From contig CAYVQT010000003.1 in assembly GCA_964453665.1 (NCBI GenBank), positions 1 through 64,000 on the forward strand: DNA of 64,000 bases, written 5' to 3'. The position numbers were made by a program, and so were the translations under genes. Shown piece by piece: positions 8,724-17,661 of this stretch. Source of the stretch: DAOUTY01 sp964453665. Its GTDB lineage: Bacteria > Chloroflexota > Dehalococcoidia > SZUA-161. The notes below the pieces were generated by a model that saw only the letters and a program-made list of their open reading frames with translations, was not told where the DNA came from and did no database searches. The first letter of the stretch is position 1; the number at the start of each line of letters is the position of its first letter.

Positions 8724-9485
8724 ATGACCATCCCGAAGTTTTCCCTGGAGGGCAAGGTGGCCGTTATCACCGGAGGGAGCAGGGGCATCGGCAGGGCGAT
8801 AGCCCTGGGATTCGCCGAGGCAGGCGCCGATGTGGTGGTCGCCAGCCGCACTATCGCCGACCTTGAAAAGGCGGCGCGGCAGATTGAGGAGCTGGGCCGG
8901 CGTTCCCTGGCGGTTGAGACCAATATCGCTGTTAAAAGCGAAGTCGACAATATGGTAGCGAAGACGCTCGAGAAATTCGGCACCATCGATATCCTGGTCA
9001 ATAACGCGGCGATAAACATTATGCGCCCCCTCATCGATCTTCGGGAGGACGGCTGGGATAAGGTGATGAATGTCGATCTCAAGGGTTATTACCTGTGCAG
9101 CCAGGCGGCAGCAAGGGTGATGATGGAGAAGAAAATCGGCAATATAATCAATATGACATCGACAGGTGCCGTGAAAGCCGCAGCGGGGCTGGGAGCCTAC
9201 AGCATAGCTAAGGCCGGCGTTGTCATGCTTACCCAGGTCCTGGCCGTCGAGCTGGCCCACTGCAACATTCGCGTCAACGCCGTCGGGCCCTCGCTCGTGA
9301 GAACAGGGTTCAGCGAACCACTGTGGGCCAACCCCGATGTTCTGAAAGCTGTGGAAGCCACCACCCCGCTAGGTCATATCGCTGAGCCTGAAGACATCAT
9401 GTCTGTGGTCCTATTCCTCGCCTCCGACGCCTCGAGCTATATCACCGGGCAGACCATATACGTCGAAGGCGGCGTCCTGGCATAG
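8724..9485 (+). CDS. Short-chain dehydrogenase/reductase (SDR)
   Basis: 253 aa classical SDR. Cofactor loop TGGSRGIG at residues 16-23, NNAA at 93-96, structural Asn116, and the catalytic Ser146, Tyr159, Lys163 (YSIAK). The SR pair at 41-42 after the second strand favours NADP(H) over NAD(H). It ends with the typical 'SSYITGQTIYVEGG' stretch. It would oxidise or reduce a hydroxyl/keto group; substrate is unknown. A PaaI-like thioesterase follows 61 bp downstream, which suggests an acyl-CoA intermediate pathway. Ribosome site AAAGGAGG supports the start. Confidence 0.9.
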   Translation: MTIPKFSLEGKVAVITGGSRGIGRAIALGFAEAGADVVVASRTIADLEKAARQIEELGRRSLAVETNIAVKSEVDNMVAKTLEKFGTIDILVNNAAINIMRPLIDLREDGWDKVMNVDLKGYYLCSQAAARVMMEKKIGNIINMTSTGAVKAAAGLGAYSIAKAGVVMLTQVLAVELAHCNIRVNAVGPSLVRTGFSEPLWANPDVLKAVEATTPLGHIAEPEDIMSVVLFLASDASSYITGQTIYVEGGVLA

Positions 9486-9546
9486 CGTATAGCGAATATG
9501 TTGGCCGACATCGGCTAACCTAACTTAGAGGTGCGAAGAGGGCCGC

Positions 9547-10017
9547 ATGAGTGAGAAAGCATTTCAGGACTATTATCCGGATTATTTAAGCCATTGTTAC
9601 AGCTGTGGCCGCCTGAATGAGCATGGCCTGCGGATCAAGAGCTACTGGGATGGCGAAGAGGCTGTTTGCACATTTCATCCCGAAGCCTATCATATAGCCA
9701 TTACCGGATATGTTTACGGTGGCCTAATAGCCTCGGTTATCGACTGCCACTGCACCGGCACGGCTTCAGCAGCAGCATATCGCGCTGCGGGACGTGCGAT
9801 GGATACGGACCCACCGCTGCGTTTCCTGACCGGCTCATTACACGTAGACTATCTACATCCTACCCCACTGGGTGTCCCGCTGGAGGTACGGGCATCTGTC
9901 AAAGAAATCAAGGGGCGTAAGGTTGTAGTTGCCGCAACTCTGTCGGCTGAGGGAAAGATATGCGCCCGTGGCGAGGTGGTCGCTGTTCAGATGCCGGAGC
10001 ACCTGGTACCTGAATAG
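9547..10017 (+). CDS. PaaI-type hotdog thioesterase
   Basis: 156 aa, the length of a single hotdog domain. The region 'ITGYVYGGLIASVIDCHCTGTA' corresponds to the active-site helix of PaaI/YdiI-type acyl-CoA thioesterases, where the acid in 'xGGxxAxxxD' acts as base (Asp at about residue 61 here). 'TGSLHVDYLHPTPLGVPLEV' is the following beta-sheet signature. N-terminal 'HCYSCGRLNEHGL' is seen in many PaaI-like proteins of acyl-CoA clusters. It would hydrolyse a CoA thioester and probably acts with the SDR upstream. Confidence 0.85.
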   Translation: MSEKAFQDYYPDYLSHCYSCGRLNEHGLRIKSYWDGEEAVCTFHPEAYHIAITGYVYGGLIASVIDCHCTGTASAAAYRAAGRAMDTDPPLRFLTGSLHVDYLHPTPLGVPLEVRASVKEIKGRKVVVAATLSAEGKICARGEVVAVQMPEHLVPE

Positions 10018-10136
10018 AGCACCGCCTTCGTAACCGAATGCCTCCGATCGCGGCTCATATAACCTCCACAAGAGCCAATACAGCTTTACTGATGGATTTC
10101 GACACCACTCCAACTGCGCTACTTAAAACCATAATC

Positions 10137-10240
10137 CCCTCTCCCTCGATGGGAGAGGGCCAGGGTGAGGGTGAAACCGTGTCAAACCGTTCACCCTGAG
10201 CTAGTCGAAATGTAGCGGGCACGGTTACCGTGCCCCTACA
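10137..10240. repeat. Cluster of dispersed palindromic repeats
   Basis: Two members: a CCCTCTCC...GGAGAGGG element with its 'AGGGTGAGGGTGA' tail, and a GGGCACGGTTACCGTGCCC palindrome at 10217-10235. Both families recur at 14150-14570. The strip lies between converging genes and contains no gene. Confidence 0.8.
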
Positions 10241-10292
10241 GTCTTATTTCAATCTCATCTGGAAAGCATTCTACAGTCCCACTCGGCGCCCG

Positions 10293-11291
10293 CTATGCCC
10301 GCTGGCGCTCTCTGAGAGCGATAAAGGCCGGCAATACGGTAAAGGCAGCGATGGCGCAAAGAGCTGTGCCAAAGGCAAGAGAAAGACCCAGATCCCTGAG
10401 CCCGACAAACCAGGAAGTCGCCAGAATAACAAAGGCTATTATGGAGGTAATGGCGGCAATAAGTATTGAGCCCCCGGTGGTCCTGAAAGAAGTGGCTATC
10501 GATTTCTCCACCGGGTTCCCCTGCCTCCTTTCCTCGTCAAAGCGGCGGAGGAAATGGATGCAGTAGTCAATCCCTAACCCCAGGAATAAGGGGAATATAG
10601 CCATGGTTACTACGGTAACAGCTATGTCGAATTGATGCATAAGGCCTAAGGTCCATGCCATAGCTATACCCAGGGTGCACAAGACTATAATCGGAGCCGT
10701 AACCCTGCGGAAGCCCAGGGCCAGAACAACAATCAATCCAGCAAGGGTGAAAATAGCGACCTTGAATTGCTCCCAGGGCAATCTGTCCTGTATTTGCCCC
10801 AACACCACCGGCAACCCGACAGCCGTTAGCTGGAGGCCTCCTTCGTACCTCTCAAGGATAACATCTATCTCCCCAAGCACACTTTCGCGAAGCTCAGGCG
10901 TGGTCAACGGCTCGGCAAGATAAATATGAGTCAATATGGCCTGACCATAGGCTTCCGCGCCTTCCTCCGGGTACTCGGGCCTGACAGTCCTGACACTTTC
11001 CAGCCCCTCCAACTCCTCCCAGAGAGGGCCTATATATCGCATAGAGGCCTCGATGTTGTCAGCCTCGATCAGAATTATCACCGGGGACGCCTCGGTCAAG
11101 TTTATACCGAGGTTATCCTCTATCCACTCCATTGCCTGCATAGATTCCAGGTCGCGCGGCACCATCTCGTTAAACCTCATATCGACCTCTATCCTTGAAC
11201 CAAAATAGCCGCCGAGGACAGCGAGCGCAATCGCTACAATCAAAATGGGGAGGGCTATCTTTACAATTCGGCCGGATAGTCTCTCTAACAT
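10293..11291 (-). CDS. Half-size RND/MMPL-family membrane protein
   Basis: 332 aa, about half of a standard MMPL/RND exporter. One transmembrane helix near residues 10-30, a periplasmic porter-like domain of about 150 residues, then five helices from about residue 185 to 325. The fourth-helix signature 'GLGIDYCIHFLRRF' is the MMPL motif whose Asp-Tyr pair is associated with proton relay. This is exactly one RND repeat (1+5 helices), so a homodimer or a partner half is needed. No second half is adjacent. A hopanoid/lipid exporter role, as for HpnN-like proteins, is only a guess. The C terminus ends naturally. Confidence 0.8.
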   Translation of the reverse strand: MLERLSGRIVKIALPILIVAIALAVLGGYFGSRIEVDMRFNEMVPRDLESMQAMEWIEDNLGINLTEASPVIILIEADNIEASMRYIGPLWEELEGLESVRTVRPEYPEEGAEAYGQAILTHIYLAEPLTTPELRESVLGEIDVILERYEGGLQLTAVGLPVVLGQIQDRLPWEQFKVAIFTLAGLIVVLALGFRRVTAPIIVLCTLGIAMAWTLGLMHQFDIAVTVVTMAIFPLFLGLGIDYCIHFLRRFDEERRQGNPVEKSIATSFRTTGGSILIAAITSIIAFVILATSWFVGLRDLGLSLAFGTALCAIAAFTVLPAFIALRERQRA

Positions 11292-11410
11292 GCTATACCC
11301 CTGTCTAAAATAAATTTTCCCTGAGCAGCAGCTTGCCCCCGGAGAATCGAAGTAAAGGGCACACTATCACGCAGGGATAATCGGACCACAGATCAGCCCC
11401 GAGATGGGTA

Positions 11411-12067
11411 TCAACCGACAGGGCCTCCTTTGGTCCCGCTCTTAACCCCATTTCGATATTGCTGGTGCGCTTCCACCAGGGAGACCAGAGCTTCGTCCAT
11501 AACCTGTGCTACCAGCGGTATTGCATCTACGACACGCCTGGTAAATGCCTCCCTCTTCCGTAAAAGCTGCGTAGCCGCGTTCATAACAGGATAGCGGTGT
11601 AGAATGAATGCCTCTACAGAGTTGATGAGCGGCAGTCCTGACCTTGCCAGTGTTTCGCCAAAACCGCGGCCGACATCATGCGCAAGTCTGATAGTCTCTT
11701 CCCGTTTCGCAGGCTCGGTGACATATCTGACAATTAGATTAAGAAGACTTCGACCCAGGCGGGCAAAATCTTCCTGTGATTCTTTGCCGAGCTTGTTATA
11801 CCATATAGTAGTGCTGGGTGATGTCCTGACAATCTCCCGGAGCAGATGGGTGGTGTTCTCCAACTCCATAGCCAGGTCCTTTACGCCAAGCACCTTATGA
11901 TGCGAACTAACGAACTTCTTCAAGTCTGCCTTCGCATAACGGCGGTGGCCACCGGGAGTTATGAATGCCCCTATCTTCCCCTCGTCGGTCCATTGACGCA
12001 GGGCTGCCTCGCTGACTCCAAGGATCTGACTGGCCTCACCTATAGTGATCAGTGATTGTTGGTCCAA
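11411..12067 (-). CDS. MerR-type HTH regulator with RsbRD-like C-terminal domain
   Basis: 218 aa. Residues about 7-55 form a MerR/excisionase-type winged helix with 'ITIGEASQILGVSEAALRQW' and the wing 'PGGHRRYAKADL'. The remainder is all-helical, with 'LVRYVTEPAKREETI..AHDVGRGFGETLA' and '..FILHRYPVMNA' resembling the N-terminal domain of RsbR/RsbRD proteins (recalled match). The start is a TTG with GGGAG nine bases upstream; no earlier Met exists and the next one would remove the HTH. It faces away from the half-RND gene by 119 bp on the same strand, and could control it. Confidence 0.75.
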   Translation of the reverse strand: MDQQSLITIGEASQILGVSEAALRQWTDEGKIGAFITPGGHRRYAKADLKKFVSSHHKVLGVKDLAMELENTTHLLREIVRTSPSTTIWYNKLGKESQEDFARLGRSLLNLIVRYVTEPAKREETIRLAHDVGRGFGETLARSGLPLINSVEAFILHRYPVMNAATQLLRKREAFTRRVVDAIPLVAQVMDEALVSLVEAHQQYRNGVKSGTKGGPVG

Positions 12068-12230
12068 AGATAACGCTCCCAGTAGAACTGAACAGGGTAA
12101 AAGGGATATAATTCGTCTTTATTTAACCTCAAGAGCTAGTTATCCAAACATATGAAAGTTTACCAAATTCTATAAAAATCTACAACATTATAAACTATCG
12201 AATCAACCGATGCAAGGGGATTTAAAGCTA

Positions 12231-12630
12231 ATTTTTTTCGTTCGCCCTGAGCTTGCCGAAGGGGGCTTGTCAAAGGGAGCCCTTAGATATACTCAGGACA
12301 GGCCTGTCGAAGGGAGCCTTCGGCTAATAGTTTTCAGGCGGGTTACATTTCATTTCACCCACCTTACGCACTCTTGGATCTCTATTCCGGGATAGATTGG
12401 AGCGGATGCTCCGGGCTACCCACTCAGGGTAGAAGCGAAGGATATGTCGTTGGTTAGGTTGGACGACGTCGGCCAACCTAACCAAGTCATTACTTTGCAA
12501 AATAGGATCAAAACCGTTCGCGCTGAGAATGTAGGGGCGTTCAATTGAACGCCCCTAATTAGCGGGGATTACAAGGTGGATGCAAATCGAACGGACTATT
12601 ATGTCATTCCTGCTTTCGCAGGAATCTAAA
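12231..12630. repeat. Cluster of at least five dispersed palindromes
   Basis: In order: a 'CGCCCTGAGCTTGCCGAAGGG...CTCAGGACAGGCCTGTCGAAGGG' unit (12236-12318), a TTGGAGC..GCTCC unit (about 12390-12420), GGTTAGGTTGG-ACGACGT-CGGCCAACCTAACC (12452-12483), GGGGCGTTCAATTGAACGCCCC (12533-12554) and a CATTCCTGC-TTTCG-CAGGAATC hairpin (12604-12626). Each belongs to a family with other copies in this window. The stretch from 12068 to 12661 holds no gene. Confidence 0.8.
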
Positions 12631-12661
12631 AATAATCCAACCTGCCAGGTTCACTCAAAGG

Positions 12662-13237
12662 CTAATGACTGAGTATATGCGTGGACAGCAGTCTATCCAC
12701 CGCTAGAAGTAAATCTTCTTGAGGGCCGTCGTTAAGTATGGTGTAGTCCGCTATCGCAATCGGCCCCGCTTTTTCCACGTTCTCGATCTCGGCATAATCA
12801 CGCTGCTCAGCTTCCTCATTAGAGAGCGGGCGCTTCGACCTCTGCGACAACCTCATATAGCGCAGAGAACGAGTTGTGAATATGGCTACAACCTTCATCC
12901 GGGAACCGAAATGCTGGCGGAGAAACTTGTACTCATCCCAAGAGTACATGCCATCGATCACAGTCGGCCCGATCGAGAGGGTCTCAAGGATGATCGGCAG
13001 CCACAGCCTGGCATAGGCGTCCATGCCATGTGTAGCCCTCAACTCCTCGCGGACAGCCCTCTCGTTGGCTTCATTAACAGGCAGGCCACGTGACTCCAGT
13101 TCACGCATCGTCATCTCCCCGAAGCGTATAACATGCCAGCCTTTCTGCTCCAGGTGCCGCGACATCGAGGACTTGCCCGAACCCGCCATACCTACAATCA
13201 CAAGGAGAGGATTGCTTTTGCTACTGTCATTCTGCAT
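12662..13237 (-). CDS. P-loop nucleotide kinase-like ATPase (UPF0200-like)
   Basis: 191 aa from the ATG at 13237; a TTG four codons earlier is possible. Walker A GMAGSGKSS near residue 16, followed by 'WHVIRFGEMTMRELESRGLPVNEANERAVREELR', the order found in UPF0200/dephospho-CoA-kinase-like proteins common in archaea. 'PTVIDGMYSWDEYKFLRQHFG' is the Walker B-like segment, and 'RSKRPLSNEEAEQRDYAE' a lid region. A small-molecule or nucleotide kinase is expected; the true substrate is unknown. It diverges from the dCMP deaminase 295 bp away. Confidence 0.78.
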   Translation of the reverse strand: MQNDSSKSNPLLVIVGMAGSGKSSMSRHLEQKGWHVIRFGEMTMRELESRGLPVNEANERAVREELRATHGMDAYARLWLPIILETLSIGPTVIDGMYSWDEYKFLRQHFGSRMKVVAIFTTRSLRYMRLSQRSKRPLSNEEAEQRDYAEIENVEKAGPIAIADYTILNDGPQEDLLLAVDRLLSTHILSH

Positions 13238-13282
13238 AGTTGATCTCAATTTATAGATTATTTGTCATCAAGCCCGTTATAA

Positions 13283-13340
13283 CAGGGTGGCCTGGAGCAT
13301 CTGCTCCAGGCACGGTTGAAGCGGATGATTCAACCTACCC
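13283..13340. repeat. Paired GGAGC-type palindromes
   Basis: GCCTGGAGCATCTGCTCCAGGC (13290-13311) directly followed by GGTTGAAGCGGATGATTCAACC (13314-13335). Same family as 29201-29252, 33164-33190 and 34372-34399. It lies in the divergent gap between the kinase-like and deaminase genes. Confidence 0.75.
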
Positions 13341-13532
13341 ATAATTTTCGATTTACTATATTAACCTCGATGGTCCCCTCTGGCAACCGCTACGCCGGCT
13401 CCCCAATTGAGGTCTTGTGGAGTGCCATGTAATTCAAGTATAATCCTAGCCACTGCGAGCCACTCATTTCCGGAGTAATTCCGGGTGCGGCTGCGCTCAC
13501 GACGCAAGGACAGCCAAAGCAAAAGGAGGCCC

Positions 13533-14087
13533 ATGAGTTCCCCCGGTACGGATAGTAAAAGACCTGATAAATTCGAACATTACCTGAACAGGGCCAGGGT
13601 CGCTGCCGAGAGAAGCACCTGTTTGAGAAGAAAAATAGGCGCAATTATTGTCAAGGACGATGCCGAGGTCAGTTCGGGTTACGTTGGCTCTCCTAAAGGC
13701 ACGGAGCACTGCATCGATACGGGAAGGTGTCTGAGGAGAGAACTGGGTATCCCACCCGGTGAGAGATATGAGCTATGCCGGAGTGTACATGCGGAACAAA
13801 ACGCTATTATCAATGCAGCGAGAACCGGTGTTACGATAACAGGCGGGACAATGTACATCTACAGTGAGAGAAACAAGGGACAATACAGCGAGACAAGCGG
13901 AGAAACGCGCAAGATCTACGGACCCTGCATTATCTGCGCCAAAATGATAATTAACGCCGGTCTCGAAGCAGTGCATATGAAAGAGGAAGGCGTCGGGACC
14001 AGAACCTATAAACTGGAAGACCTAAAAAAAATGCTGCGTGATGAGGAACAGGCGCTTAAAAACAGTTTCAGCAAACGACTGCCCTGA
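13533..14087 (+). CDS. Deoxycytidylate (dCMP) deaminase family
   Basis: 184 aa from the ATG at 13533, chosen because AAAAGGAGG lies just before it; the frame extends 16 codons upstream without a ribosome site. Zinc and catalytic motifs are clear: 'CRSVHAEQNAI' (His ligand, Glu proton shuttle) and 'GPCIICAKMI' (PCxxC ligands). A ComEB/Dcd-like extra loop with 'EHCIDTGRCLRRELGIPPGERYE' is typical of dCMP deaminases, which produce dUMP for thymidylate synthesis. No nucleotide-metabolism gene is adjacent; the thymidylate-synthase-like protein at 57.3 kb is in an unrelated island. Confidence 0.87.
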   Translation: MSSPGTDSKRPDKFEHYLNRARVAAERSTCLRRKIGAIIVKDDAEVSSGYVGSPKGTEHCIDTGRCLRRELGIPPGERYELCRSVHAEQNAIINAARTGVTITGGTMYIYSERNKGQYSETSGETRKIYGPCIICAKMIINAGLEAVHMKEEGVGTRTYKLEDLKKMLRDEEQALKNSFSKRLP

Positions 14088-14149
14088 CCTCGTCGCTTTT
14101 TTCATTATATGCGGTGCGGGCTGCTTCCCAGGCTTATTTGTTGATTCCC

Positions 14150-14570
14150 CCTCCCTCTAACTCCCTCCCGCCAGGGGAGGGAGAATTTTGGGGTACCTCA
14201 AGTGAAGAAAGACCGTAGGGGCACGGTAACCGTGCCCGCTACATTGTGCATGTTATAGACGTTCAGGGTGGGGTACGCTGCCACCTCACCCACTCTGCCT
14301 AGCTAGCTGTCCTGAGCCGTCAAAAGGATGAGGGTGAATCGAAACTTAGAAGTATTTGTCCGACTTTCTGGACTCCTGCTTTCGCAGGAGTGCCATTATT
14401 ATGTCATTCCCGCGGAAGCGGGAATCTATCTCGTAAGTTATATGTGCCGTGATTTTAACCGCGTTGCACCTACACTACTATATGCTGATACTGATTCCCT
14501 CTCCTTTGACGGGAGAGGGTCAGGGTGAGAGTGAGGATGACCGTAGGGGCACGGTAACCGTGCCCCTACA
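14150..14570. repeat. Cluster of six dispersed palindromes
   Basis: CTCCCTCCC..GGGAGGGAG (14158-14183), GTAGGGGCACGGTAACCGTGCCCGCTAC (14215-14242), CTCCTGC-TTTC-GCAGGAG (14373-14390), CATTCCCGC..GCGGGAATC (14405-14426), CCCTCTCC..GGAGAGGG (14497-14519) and GTAGGGGCACGGTAACCGTGCCCCTAC (14543-14569). No gene between 14088 and 14601; short open frames here run through the repeats and lack ribosome sites. Confidence 0.8.
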
Positions 14571-14601
14571 CTGTGTATGCAATAGAGGCGCACCGAAATC
14601 C

Positions 14602-15819
14602 CTAAACGAAGGAAACCGCGGTCTTGACCGCCCTGTGCTTCGACTTATTGAGGTTGACTTCGATCATCTCCCTGTAGTCTTCGATAGAGAATGTATGCGT
14701 TACCATGGACTCGACATCAACCTTCTTCTGCCTTATGAAGTCAATCGCCAGCTCAAAGACGTGCTTTCTCTTACCGTGCTCATCGGTATAGCCGTACGTG
14801 TATACTCCTTTTATAGTCTGGAGCTTGAGCCAGAGTGGCGTTAAATCCAGCTTCACATCCGCGCCAATCCCCACCACACTCAACACACCACCCGTTCTCA
14901 GCGCCCTCATACTGGTCTTGAGTGTCGCGGAGCTGCCCACTACATCGTAGACCTTCGAGAATCCCCCCATGAGGATATCCTGACCCAGCAGCGGCTTGTA
15001 CGCCCTAGCCCCGGTTATTTCCACCGTGTGACGCAAGACATCGCCATCCGTAATCACTCTATCGGCGCCAGCTTTAGACATCAGCCCTGCATGAAACTCC
15101 GACGGCTCGGCCACTGTAACCGGGCAGTCAACGCCAAACGCGCGTATCGATTGAACGACAAGGCTGCCTATCACTCCACCGCCGATTATCAGTACCTGAT
15201 CCTCATGACCCGGCATATTATCGAGCAGCGCCTGAAGAGCGCATGCCAATGGCTCTATCATGGCGCCCTCTTTGTGAGACAGTTCGTCATGCAGTTTGAA
15301 GACCTGGTCCTTATGCGCCACAAGGTATGGAGCAAAGCCGCCGCCGATGTCGCGACAAATACCGGCAAACATACCCGGTGAAAAGGCGCCTTCGGCAAAG
15401 TTCTCGCAGTTGCCCGGCCTGCCCCTCCGGCAGCTTTCACACTCGGGCTCAATCCCCCTCGCGGAGCAGCTCAAATGCGGGGCTATAGTAACTACTTCTC
15501 CTACTCCCAGACCGCCAACATTGCTTCCAATCTCCACAATATCACCACAAATCTCGTGCCCCAGCGTGCAGGGGAACGAGGTAAATGGGGATGCAGTCGG
15601 GGAGTCCTTGAGGAGAATGAGGTTAATGTCGCTGCCACAGAACCCGCACATGGTCGTCCTGATCTTCACCCAGTCAGGAGAGGGCAGCACCGGCTCCGGG
15701 ACATCAACGAGCCTTACCGTTGCAAGTGGACCTTCATAGTAGAGCCGCCGGCTTACGCTCCCCAGTATTTTCAACGCGGCGAACTGGGGGACCGACACCG
15801 AAAACTGCAAGGCTTTCAT
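14602..15819 (-). CDS. Zinc-dependent medium-chain alcohol dehydrogenase (MDR)
   Basis: 405 aa. Catalytic zinc ligands sit in 'MCGFCGSDIN' (Cys) and 'LGHEICG' (His-Glu). The structural-zinc lobe contains 'ECESCRRGRPGNC', with a further Cys in the preceding 'LSCSARG'. The Rossmann fold shows 'VLIIGGGVIGSLVVQSIRAFG', followed by 'VVGSSATLKTSMRALRTGGVLSVVG'. Reaction: NAD(P)-linked oxidation of an alcohol; sorbitol-/threonine-dehydrogenase-like in layout. It precedes the minus-strand ThDP-enzyme run only in the sense of lying downstream of it (85 bp gap), so it could be the last gene of that operon. Confidence 0.87.
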   Translation of the reverse strand: MKALQFSVSVPQFAALKILGSVSRRLYYEGPLATVRLVDVPEPVLPSPDWVKIRTTMCGFCGSDINLILLKDSPTASPFTSFPCTLGHEICGDIVEIGSNVGGLGVGEVVTIAPHLSCSARGIEPECESCRRGRPGNCENFAEGAFSPGMFAGICRDIGGGFAPYLVAHKDQVFKLHDELSHKEGAMIEPLACALQALLDNMPGHEDQVLIIGGGVIGSLVVQSIRAFGVDCPVTVAEPSEFHAGLMSKAGADRVITDGDVLRHTVEITGARAYKPLLGQDILMGGFSKVYDVVGSSATLKTSMRALRTGGVLSVVGIGADVKLDLTPLWLKLQTIKGVYTYGYTDEHGKRKHVFELAIDFIRQKKVDVESMVTHTFSIEDYREMIEVNLNKSKHRAVKTAVSFV

Positions 15820-15904
15820 AGAGAGTCCACCGTTAGTGAATTAGCAGATACGTAAACTGCCGAGCCTGTCAATCTTAAATCCCACCTGCATCCGGCCGCT
15901 CTCA

Positions 15905-17632
15905 TCAGTCGCCACCCGCGTCACACCCCTCCATCCATACGCTGTCCAGCACCACCAGGTCCGGAGGCACAAGGTGCACCTCAGCATCCATAATCACATC
16001 CAGCACTGCCGGCAGACCGGAGTCCACCGCCCGCTGCAAGGCAGGTCGAATCTCCGACGGCTCCGTAACCCGCTCACCATAGCAGCCCAGAGCCTCAGCC
16101 AGTTTATCGTAGCGTGCGTCGATGAAGTCCACACCGCAGTAGCGTCCATCGTAGACCAGCTTCTGCCCGCCCTTGATCATTCCCCAGCAGCAGTCGTTGG
16201 CAATGATAACCACGATCGGCGTATTCTCCCGCCTCGCTGTCTCCATTTCCATAGCGTTGAATCCGAACGAACCATCGCCGGTGATGCAGTAAACAGGGAC
16301 ACCGGGGCGCGCCAGCTTGGCCCCTATGGCATAGGGCACTCCCGACCCCAGATGCCCTGAATCAGCAGCCCAGAGGAAAGAACGGGGCTCATAGACACGG
16401 TTCTGGTAGAAAGACCAAACAGACGTGGTGCCTCCATCCTGAGCGCAGATAGCGTTGCGGGGGAAGAACTCTCGCACCTCGCGCATGAGGCGCAGTGGAT
16501 GAATGGGCGACCTGTCAGAACGAGCGCCTTCCTCCCAACCACTTGCCCACATCTCCTGGTCCTGCCGGGCTTCATTGAACTTCGGGTTCTCCGCCCTGGG
16601 TCCCGTCAGCGCCTTAACCGCCTCTAATAAAGCACGCAGTGTACTCTTAGCGTCACCTACCAGAGCAAGCTCGACTCTCCGGTTCAGGCCGATGTTCTGG
16701 GGCTCTATATCAATCTGTATAAATCTTTGGCTGTCCGTCTCTCCCCATATCGGAGGCTTACCCCAGAAATCTATATCCCCCAGGCGGCCGCCCACCAGAA
16801 GCACCACATCTGCCGCGGCCTGGGCTTTCAGCGCGCCAAACGCTGAGGGTATCAGGCACAGGGGATGGTCCTCGGGGATGGCACCGCGTGCACCCAGGCT
16901 CGTGGTCACCGCAGCCGAGAGATACTCCGCAAGCTCCACCATCTCCTCCCAGGCCCCGGACCACAGCACACCACCACCGGTATGAATCAGCGGCCACTCA
17001 GCATTCGCCAGCATCTCCGCCGCCTGCTCGATAAGCCCTGCATCGGCCACCGGAGGCGTAGTAGCCCGATAGCGCTGCGGTTGCAGTACAGGATACTCAT
17101 CGTCATCCAGCTTGTCGCAGACAACATTCGAGGGCAGGTCCAGGTACACGGGAGCAGGACGGCCGGATGCTACTGCACGGAACGCCATCTGCACAAGCTC
17201 GGGCATTCGCCTCACGTCGTTCACGAGCGCCCGCCACTTTGTGATTGGCGCCATCAGCGGTATCTGGTCCAGGGCCTGCATCGAGCCATGCTCGGGATAA
17301 GCGCGCCAGGTCTGGTTCTGCGCGCCCAGCACTACCAGAGGGACCGAGTCGGCCCAGGCAGAGTAGACGCCTGGCACCAGGTCAGCTACCCCCGGGCCGA
17401 CAGTGCCCAGGCATACGCCGGGCTCACCCGTTACCCGCGCCCAGGCATCGGCCATGTGGGCCGCAGCCTGCTCGTGGCGGGCGGTAATAAACTTCATCCC
17501 GGACTCACTACCCAAACGATAGATAGCATCGGTTATAGGGTTACACTGGTCACCGGGAATGCCGAACACATAGCGCACTCCTTCTTCGATAAGACAACGC
17601 ACCAGCGCCTCCGCACCTCTGATCATAGTCAT
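15905..17632 (-). CDS. Thiamine-diphosphate enzyme, acetolactate-synthase large-subunit-like
   Basis: 575 aa, full length for the family. The cofactor-activating Glu is Glu54 in 'TARHEQAAAHMADAWAR'. The ThDP/Mg motif 'GDGSFGFNAMEMETARRENTPIVVIIANDCCWG' lies near residues 447-480. Family members (IlvB, oxalyl-CoA decarboxylase, benzaldehyde lyase) all share this frame. No small regulatory subunit (IlvH/IlvN) follows, and the neighbours are not branched-chain genes, so a catabolic carboligase or 2-oxoacid decarboxylase is as likely as acetolactate synthase. Ribosome site AAAAGGAGG before ATG-ACT-ATG. Confidence 0.85.
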   Translation of the reverse strand: MTMIRGAEALVRCLIEEGVRYVFGIPGDQCNPITDAIYRLGSESGMKFITARHEQAAAHMADAWARVTGEPGVCLGTVGPGVADLVPGVYSAWADSVPLVVLGAQNQTWRAYPEHGSMQALDQIPLMAPITKWRALVNDVRRMPELVQMAFRAVASGRPAPVYLDLPSNVVCDKLDDDEYPVLQPQRYRATTPPVADAGLIEQAAEMLANAEWPLIHTGGGVLWSGAWEEMVELAEYLSAAVTTSLGARGAIPEDHPLCLIPSAFGALKAQAAADVVLLVGGRLGDIDFWGKPPIWGETDSQRFIQIDIEPQNIGLNRRVELALVGDAKSTLRALLEAVKALTGPRAENPKFNEARQDQEMWASGWEEGARSDRSPIHPLRLMREVREFFPRNAICAQDGGTTSVWSFYQNRVYEPRSFLWAADSGHLGSGVPYAIGAKLARPGVPVYCITGDGSFGFNAMEMETARRENTPIVVIIANDCCWGMIKGGQKLVYDGRYCGVDFIDARYDKLAEALGCYGERVTEPSEIRPALQRAVDSGLPAVLDVIMDAEVHLVPPDLVVLDSVWMEGCDAGGD

Positions 17633-17661
17633 CTCTACATCCTCCTTTTACATAATACGGT

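Noticed and set aside
8523..9260. 245-aa minus-strand open frame
   Set aside because: It lies opposite the well-supported SDR gene, has no family motifs and no ribosome site.
14328..14844. Open frames of 66 and 131 aa
   Set aside because: They run through palindromic repeats and into the antisense of the alcohol dehydrogenase; no ribosome site.
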